DNA of 64,000 nt from Margaritifera margaritifera. Lineage: Eukaryota; Mollusca; Bivalvia; Unionida; Margaritiferidae. Shown one piece after another: positions 57,401 through 64,000 of this stretch; position 1 is the stretch's first letter, and every line of letters starts with the position of its first letter. Location: the NCBI GenBank assembly GCA_029931535.1, contig JAQPZY010001346.1:124001-188000 (forward strand), in the 5' to 3' direction. Below the pieces are notes generated by a model, which was not told where the DNA came from, searched no databases, and saw nothing but the letters and a program-made list of their open reading frames with translations. Made by a program: the position numbers and the translations under genes.

Positions 57401-57621
57401 TCTCCTCCTTCTACCTTCATTCGTTTGCACACCAGAGCAAAGGCATATATTCTCCAGGGCCTGTAGTCACAGCACAAAAAGTGGCACAAGCAGATACCAA
57501 GTTTCAGTAGTAGACATTCCCACAATAAGGGTAGTTCCTTGTTTATACCAGTTTTTGAGGCCATCAGCCTCCCATCTAAATGGTAAATTTAACTATGCAA
57601 TAGCAACAGGTATTGTATTAG

Positions 57622-58352
57622 AGATGGAAACAGCAGCTTCATTCAGAAATGCCATAAGGCCCGGCCACTGGGCGGTTTTCATCGATCTTCAGGATGCGTA
57701 TCTTCACATCCCTATCTTTCCTCCTCACAGGAAGTACCTCCGGTTTTGCTTGGACGGAGAGGTCTTCCAATTTTGTGCTCTGCTGTTCAGTCTAGCCTGC
57801 GCACCCAGAGCGTTCACCAAGGTCATGGGAGTAGTTGCAGCCCATTTAAGGTCACTGGGTATCCCAATCCTCCAATATTTCGACGAATGGTTGATCCACA
57901 GTGGCATGCTCGAGTCCCGCAGAATCGACCTTTCTCGCAGGTGGTCTGTAGTGACCAGCCTGGGTCTCTTACCCAACCTAGAGAAGTCAGAGCTTTCTCC
58001 ATCTCAAGATTTTGTCTACGTGGGGATGAATTTCCTTACGAACAGGGGGTTAGTCCATGTCCCTTTGGACAGAGTAGACCAGATCATGTCCCTGTTGGAG
58101 GTGCTGAGAGCCAGGTCCATGCTGTCGGCTCGTCTTTTTCTTTCTCTGCTGGGGACCTTGAACTCCGCAGCAGACCTGGTCACCCTAGGCAGATTACACT
58201 TGTGTCCTCTCCAGTTTCTCCTCTTGACAAATGCTAAACTGCACAGGGACCTTCTGATGTCCGATTTCTCTAGGTCAGGCCTTCCACCACCATCTGTCAC
58301 GGTGGATCAATCGGGACCAGTTTCTTGCCAGAGTCCCTATACATGCCCCTGA
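57622..58352 (+). pseudogene. DIRS reverse transcriptase, copy G, long open frame
   Basis: METAASFRNAIRPGHWAVFI starts the palm. FIDLQDAYLHIPIFPPHRKY has the first catalytic Asp. CALLFSLACAPRAFTKVMGV follows. QYFDEWLIHSGML (57873) has Glu in place of the second Asp. FVYVGMNFLTNRGLVHVPLD (58011) follows. The open frame runs from 57330, in copy D's recombinase tail, to 58352, so it is a chimera across the D/G junction. The fingers are missing. Confidence 0.85.
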
Positions 58353-58985
58353 TCCCCACTCCTACCTGTTTGCAGACGCATCAGATTCAAGGTGGGGCAC
58401 TCATCTCGAGCTGGAGGATCTGGTTCTTCAGGGTTCGTGGTCCTGGGAAGAATCTACTCTCCACATAAACAATTTGGAAATGAGGGCAGTGTTCTTAGTG
58501 CAGGGGTGCGTCGACAACATAAGGGGCCACTGTGTGATGGTCTCCTCCGACAACATGTAGGTGGTGGCCTACCTCAGAAGACAAGGAGTCACATATGCCC
58601 CTTCTCTCTGCATGGAGGTTTGGAACCTCCTTCATTGGGCAACCTTGGAAGGGATTACCCTTCGAGTTCGCCATATTCCTGGCAAAAAAAATATCTTGGT
58701 GGACGGACTGTCCAGGAAAGGATGGATAGTCATGACGGAATGGTCTCTACACCAATCCATGATAGATTCCCTGTTCAGACTTTGGGGGACACCCTTGGTG
58801 GACTTGTTCGCCACGAGGCTAAACCACAAGCTCCCCTTTTACGACTACCCAGTCCCCGATCAGAGAGCCTGGGCAGTGGATACTTTCAGCCTGAATTGGG
58901 ATCTTCTGTTTGCCTATGCCTTCCCACCCTTCAGGATGATTCCACAAGTACTTCACAAAGTAAGGAACTCCACTGCTCAGCTCAG
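57622..58985 (+). mobile_element. DIRS copy G, internal fragment (RT to linker)
   Basis: It begins in the RT before the first Asp block and stops in the linker near 58985, where an unrelated molluscan-type repeat starts. It has no gag, recombinase or termini. Its RT frame is the longest open one in the window. Confidence 0.8.
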
Positions 58986-59040
58986 CAAAGTGGCTATTTC
59001 TAAGCATGCAAAAATCACCAACCTTGTATTGGATCATTAG
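58360..59040 (+). pseudogene. DIRS RNase H and linker, copy G
   Basis: HSYLFADASDSRWGTHLELE (about 58359) with Asp, INNLEMRAVFLVQ (58468) with Glu, and MVSSDNM then a stop (58537). The frame reopens at 58561 (VVAYLRRQGVTYAPSLCMEV) and runs through VDGLSRKG and DLFATRLNHKLPFYDYPVPD to 59040. The last 16 or so codons after 58985 are not DIRS sequence. Confidence 0.8.
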
Positions 59041-59520
59041 CTCACCTCATCAAAGGCCAAGTGAGCTTATGGTGTGGCCTTTTATCCATTGTTCATCATG
59101 TGTTGTTGGTTATACATCATCCATCAGTCTACACTTGCTCATGAACACCCTAGAGACTTCATTTCTGATTTGATTTTGATTAGATTTGGTATGTAAGCTT
59201 ATATCATTAAGACCTTGGGTGAAGAAAAATTATGAGTGACATCCATGCATACTGATGATGTGATTTTGCAACTGCTTAGCTGAGTGTTAACACTCCAGAG
59301 GCCATATTTCTGAGCAGATTTTTATCATATTTGGCTTGTAAGCTTTTATCATCAAGATCTGGATGAATTTGATTATGAGTACCATCCATGCATATTAATG
59401 AGGTGATCTTGGATCTGATTTGTTGAGCTTGTGAACACCCTAGAGGCCATGTGACTGATCAGATTTTGATTTCATTTGGTGTGTAAGGTTATATGATTGA
59501 GACTTATGGGCAGTCATTTC
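58986..59520. repeat. Molluscan-type interspersed repeat
   Basis: It opens with inverse-related 'agctcacct' and 'aagtgagctta' (59039-59070), then 'ttgattttgattagatttgg' and 'gtaagcttatatcattaaga' phrases recur about every 150 bp. It belongs with the 17640-18500 repeat family. Confidence 0.6.
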
Positions 59521-60653
59521 TGTCAGTAAAAAAGGAAAACTATTGCTAACAGTTATCTGTTCACAACTGTTAGTGCTTACAAAATCCTCTTTCTGTTAAA
59601 TTGTTAAGTCAATTTACTGGCATTTAAATGAGATTGTTTCATGTCCTCTGTTGTATGAAATGTTTACAGTTTTGTAGATGTGACAACTCCAGTTATGCCT
59701 CCCCGTCCCATCCCAAGAGAGGGAGACATATTGGTTTTGTGCTATCCATCTGTTTTTGTCTATCCATCAATCATAAATTCTTGTAAGCAAGATAGCTGAA
59801 AAACTATTGAGCCAATCCAGACTAAATTTTATATTTAGAAACCCTGGATTGGTCACAATACATAATTTGGTTTTGGTGACTGTGACCTTATTTTTCAGTG
59901 TTTTAGACATATTTGAACTTAACTTGGACATTTTTGACAAAAACCTTGTAAGCATGTTTAAGTAAATATTTCTTGAGTTTGACAAATTTTATATGCATAT
60001 TTGCAATAATATGTAGATGAACTGTTTAGATGTTCAGGCCATTATAGCAATCTTTCAGTTTTTTACTGAGTTTTTTAAAAGTTTTTGGACTTCACGATTA
60101 AGCAAAAATCACTTGAGGTAGACAAGTAAATTTTGGTAGGCTTATTTGAATTATTATATAGATAAACTGATTTAATTTTTATGCCTTTACAGCAATTATT
60201 TCAATTTTGTACACATGTTTTAAGCTTTTTGGACTTACACTTTATTGGCCAAAAACTTTGGAGCACAATTTAGCAAAAACCACTGAATGTCGATAAATAC
60301 AGTTTGGCATGCATTTTTGTATGCGTTCTTTTTACTTAGATTTATTTGGTATGCACTGTTCATACAAATGGAAATCTATTGGGGTGAGGGGGTTTCCAAG
60401 ATTTTAGCCTTCTGGACAAATGTCAAACTTAACCTAATTTCCTTTTGTTAAGTACCATTGTCACAGAATGACATTAATTATCATATTGGGGGTTGGGGGG
60501 CAGTGTTTGCTTTGCAAAACAAATCCCTTTGAATTGCTTATATTAGTGCCTTTGATTTATGACTGATCAATATAATTTCTTATAAATTAAAAAGGTTGAG
60601 AAGAAACAAAAAATTCCTTCCTTATTATTTCTTCATCTCCAGACACTATGCAG

Positions 60654-61276
60654 TTAACTCGTTAACCGCTAGTGCCACATTTACGCGTCATGAGGTTGCA
60701 CCCTACTTCCGAGCTCTGTAACGTGAACATCATTTAGGATACACACTAAAGTGGATGGTATTTCAGGAAAGTAGATAGATGTAGCTCTACAATGATACCA
60801 AATAATGTCAACTTTCTACTCGCATTAAAAAATACAGTGAAAAATGCATTTTTTTAGACCCGATTTTTTTTTAGGTCGAAAATTGACAGTTCCGGAACCA
60901 AAGTCCGTGTCCGGATTTTAGACTTTTTGGCCTTAGATCTAAAGCAGACTGGTCCGAACTGCACAGATGAATCTTTGCAAAAAGTAGGATAAGTTTGAGA
61001 TTTGGAGTAAAAAGGAGCCAGGACACAAAAATCGAGGATCCAATACGAAAAAAAAAAAGAAGAAAAAAAAAAAGTCCAACTTTTACCCTTCTGCACATGC
61101 ACGAGCATAATAGCCAAACAAAAACAATGTTTCTGATACACCTAAGCATCCGGCTAAATGAAGAACTTTCTTAAGCAGATGTGTTTTGCTGCATTCAGAA
61201 GTAACTCCAAAAATGCGTTTCCTACCCCCATTTCAGGCGAAAATGAAAAGAATCTCTCGGTGTTTTAATGAGTTAA
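60654..61276. mobile_element. piggyBac-like non-autonomous element
   Basis: TTAA lies at both ends (60654 and 61273). The left reads TTAACTCGTTAACCGC and the reverse complement of the right reads TTAACTCATTAAAACACC, giving a short imperfect inverted end. A TTAA target and ends of this type point to piggyBac. There is no transposase inside; A-runs lie near 61050-61070. Confidence 0.5.
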
Positions 61277-62612
61277 GCAGAGTATTAAAAGGTAATATAT
61301 TTATTCTGTAAAATTCAAATGATGTATATGCAGTTATATTTGTTTCATGACAGCTATACTGGTTTCTAAAGATACATACTGTAATTTTAGTGTATGATAA
61401 GATGTCTAATTCAGGTTGTTATGAGATGGCATGATAATATCTCAAAATAGAAGGAGATTTTTATTTTTAAAAAATGCATTTTTCTGTGCAAATTGTTGTT
61501 AATTCTGTTCAGTAAGTGCCATAAGTGAATTGTGAAAAAATCAATTTCAGCCAGGAAAGAAACCTGGAAAAGTCCTGGAATTTTTCTTTCAAAAGTGGGG
61601 TAATCCTAAATTTTGTGTATCATATATTGTTACAGAGAGAGATTTTCAACTCTGGATATGATAGGAAGTCCTCAGTAGTGAAAGTTCAGAATTATGATCC
61701 ATCTGATCCAGCCATTAGGATTAATTGATGATGATGATGATGCTAAATAAAGAAATCAAAAAAGAAAATGATGATAATAATAAAGGAAGGAAGGAAAGAA
61801 TTTGTACAAATAAAAAGTCAAACATTTCAGTTTATGCTGTATGTTTTTTTTCAAGAAAAATAAGACTTTTTGCTATGCTTTAAAAATGCAAAAGCCTAGA
61901 AAATAATTAGTTCATTTAATTGTTTGATTTCCCCCCCCCCCCAATTTTTTTATTTTATTTCTCTTGAAAATTTTTTTTTACATCTTAGCAGCCATTTTGT
62001 TTCAGTGGAGATCACTGGTAAATGCCTCCATAATCACAATCTTTTTTAAATGTAACCTAGTGTTATGTTTCATTGTGATGAGTTCTTGGAGTATTTGGGT
62101 TTTTAATACCTCAGTTGTGACAACAGTACAACATAAACATTTGGAAACCATCTAAACCATTTAGTGTCCCAAATGTGTTTTGTTAAAGATTTTATCAATT
62201 ACCAAGACAGACAATTATCCATACAAAATCTGCATCTGTTCATGAGACTTGATAATTTAATTTTATAATACAGTTACATTGACTTGTCAAAAACTTGAGT
62301 TAAAAAAATTTCCATATGTTTCAAAGTGCCAACTTGAGTTATTCTCCAGAGGTTTGCTATAATGAGCTTTAATTGCTTTAGTTTTATCAGACAAGAGCTG
62401 ACAGTACATCATCTTGCATATACCATACAAATTGATGTACAGACAATTTGTTACACTTAGCGCTTTAATGAAGAAATTATGGCCTCACTTTGTTACCAAA
62501 TTTGGCTTTCATACTGAAAAGACTTGCCTGTTGGTTCATTTTATTTATTACAAATATAATCTGAAGGCATTTATGTTTCATTCTTGGCTTGCAATTTTTA
62601 ATTGTTTTGCAG

Positions 62613-62843
62613 GAAACTGAAAATGGTTCTGATAGACTTCTGCAATAATTTCCCAATTTCTGACAAAGATCCATCATGGCTGTATTGTATGCCCCTTCTT
62701 CACATAATCTCTGGGGATGTGAGACCATACCAGCCTCCATCTGATGATGACAGGCATAATGATGATTATGCAAGTTGGTGTGGAATACGACTAATACAAA
62801 AAGCAGTGGAGAAATTCAGAGAAAACACAACAACATGGCTCAT
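62613..62843 (+). CDS. RNF213: RNF213-like gene, internal exon 5 of 5 seen
   Basis: The acceptor 'ttgttttgcag' ends at 62612; the donor is 'ctcat|gtaaga'. It completes the Glu codon of the 46113-46375 exon and reads KLKMVLIDFCNNFPISDKDP, then SWLYCMPLLHIISGDVRPYQ, WCGIRLIQKAVEKFR and TTWL. 'WLY..PLLH.lsg...P' followed by 'W.G' is a pattern I associate with the RNF213 N-terminal arm. It ends with two bases of an unfinished codon, so a further exon lies downstream, outside the window or undetected. Confidence 0.75.
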
Positions 62844-63242
62844 GTAAGACTTTATACTAAGTTGTTTTAAAATTAATTTTAGCATGCATTTACAAACACA
62901 AGATTACAAGAGAGCTCTTGCTTTATCCTCTGTATCTGATCTTCAGTCTGTTGTCTGCCAGTAACCTAATTTTCTGACATTGTTGCCTTTAAAGTCATGA
63001 TACTTAGGAATGCATTGCAAAGATTATTTCATACTAATAGTGTTTTATTGTGACATATGTTGCATATTCCAATGACAAGTTTCTACATACAAGTCCATAT
63101 CTTTCATCCTGTTTTGTATAAATTCGTTTAACCTGATGTGTTTCTGTATTCTGATTACTATCGTAAACAATAATTGTGCTAAAAATAGCTCACCTTGTCG
63201 AACATTTTCATACTCATAATATCCCCCAGTCTTTCTTTCAGG

Positions 63243-63760
63243 TTCCCTTTTCACACTGAAAGCCTTGCAAAACCTTAAATTTGAAAATCCATTAATAGCC
63301 CAGATCTTACAGAAACATGATTTACTCATACAGTCTGGAAAAAGAATTGTGTACTGTTGTCTGCCTAGTCACATTGGTATCAGGGGTGATGAAAGAGTAG
63401 CTAAAGCTGCCCTGCAGTCACCCATTTCTGAATGGAAGATTGCATATACTGACTTCAAATATTGTGCAAGTCAGCATGTCCTATATGCTTGGCAAAATAT
63501 GTGGAATGAAAACTCCACAAACAAGCTTTGGAACATTAAACCCATCATTAGAGTTGCATCTCTCATATAGAACAAATTGCAGAGATGAAATGGTATTGCG
63601 CTAGTTTATAGGACATGCATACCTTCTGAAAGGTGAACCTCGACCAGAGTGCATACCCTGCTAGTGTCAGCTGACAGTGGAGCAGTGGAACACATTTTTG
63701 TTGAGTGTATTGACTTTCACCCTTTGAGACAGAAGTATTTTAACATGAACTCAATTATCT
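63243..63760 (+). pseudogene. Non-LTR retrotransposon RNase H C-terminal fragment
   Basis: SLFTLKALQNLKFENPLIAQ is followed by YCCLPSHIGIRGDERVAKAA (63354), the RNase H 'PSHiGi.GNe.aD.aAk' block, here with Asp/Glu substitutions. WQNMWNENSTNKLW follows. After stops, AYLLKGEPRPECIPC and VEHIFVECIDFHPLRQKYF give the terminal C..C..H..C motif of jockey-like elements. Only this 3' end is present. The reading frame breaks near 63570 and 63655. Confidence 0.75.
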
Positions 63761-63773
63761 CTCTCTCTGCATG

Positions 63774-63778
<5 letters not shown>

Positions 63779-63822
<44 letters not shown>
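63779..63822. repeat. (TA)n microsatellite
   Basis: About 22 TA units directly after the non-LTR fragment, probably its tail region. Confidence 0.9.
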
Positions 63823-63824
<2 letters not shown>

Positions 63825-64000
63825 ATCATGAAATCCTAATGGCTCTTGGTGGACATATTTTCTTGAAAATTAACATTGCAGCCATATATTTGTGAAATTT
63901 AATATAAAAATATTCAAAGGAGATATAACAAGTTGGGACAAAAGAGAAAACATTGACATACCTAATTATGAAATATACTGGAAAATGTGTCAATTTCAGT

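Larger units (their letters stand above)
55873..57615 (+). mobile_element. DIRS copy D, 3' part (RT remainder to recombinase end)
   Basis: It resumes the RT at CTLPFSLVSAPRAF and goes through RNase H, a shortened linker and the recombinase C-terminus. It ends at the first terminal segment (57590-57615: 'ctatgcaatagcaacaggta') without the inverted module. Copy G sequence follows at once. Confidence 0.8.
46376..62612 (+). other. Intron 4 of RNF213-like gene, about 16.2 kb
   Basis: It contains a poly-A tract (46421-46436), DIRS copies D, E and G, molluscan-type repeats (59000-59520 and about 59690-59900) and the piggyBac-like MITE. I see nothing in 59900-60650 or 61280-62610 apart from short homopolymers and a TGATGATGATG run at 61726. 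Confidence 0.65.

Noticed and set aside
60854..61149. Overlapping minus-strand frames of 92-95 codons
   Set aside because: Produced by homopolymer runs inside the piggyBac-like MITE.

Overview
This is a eukaryotic nuclear window, AT-rich and intron-rich, made mostly of transposable elements. Several diverged interspersed repeats, of the kind with recurring phrases such as 'gattttgatcaaacttgg', 'gaaggacttcatg' and paired 'agctcacct'/'aagtgagctta', are typical of molluscan and especially bivalve genomes. The DIRS-type retrotransposons and the host gene fit that as well. I infer a bivalve or related mollusc; the sequence does not prove the species.

The one host gene I can support lies on the plus strand and spans most of the window. 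Five exons (19393-19539, 21592-21800, 42399-42676, 46113-46375, 62613-62843) have consensus splice sites and join in phase at all four junctions, giving about 376 residues. They look like the N-terminal part of an RNF213 (mysterin) family E3 ligase/AAA+ ATPase, including its CBM20-like carbohydrate-binding region. The gene probably continues outside the window on both sides. Its introns (about 2.1, 20.6, 3.4 and 16.2 kb) are packed with transposons.

Layout: 1-1979 decayed hAT transposase fragments (minus). 2.1-4.6 kb degraded hAT element with BED finger. 5.36-8.04 kb RTE-like non-LTR element (minus) inside a minisatellite. 8.3-17.3 kb two fused DIRS-type tyrosine-recombinase retrotransposons (A, B). 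17.6-19.0 kb diverged tandem repeats. 24.0-30.7 kb repeat bounded by inverted termini and rich in GCAAGCTT, holding a nested hAT (24.28-26.84 kb) and a BEN-like exon. 31.9-42.1 kb a second DIRS family (C) with about 200-bp inverted terminal repeats, interrupted by a 3.0-kb TIR element and a tRNA-derived SINE. 42.8-44.5 kb pogo/jerky-like remnant. 46.7-57.6 kb DIRS copy D, split inside its reverse transcriptase gene by the longer copy E (49.7-55.87 kb). 57.6-59.0 kb DIRS fragment G. 60.65-61.28 kb piggyBac-like MITE. 63.2-63.8 kb non-LTR RNase H fragment.

The most interesting structure is the DIRS set. Every copy lies on the plus strand, like the host gene. Three independent right ends (B, E, C) carry the same arrangement: a forward terminal segment, then an inverted copy, then a second forward copy. 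This matches the internal complementary region plus inverted terminal repeat expected of DIRS elements. All copies carry inactivating changes. No RNA gene, CRISPR array or prokaryotic feature was seen.
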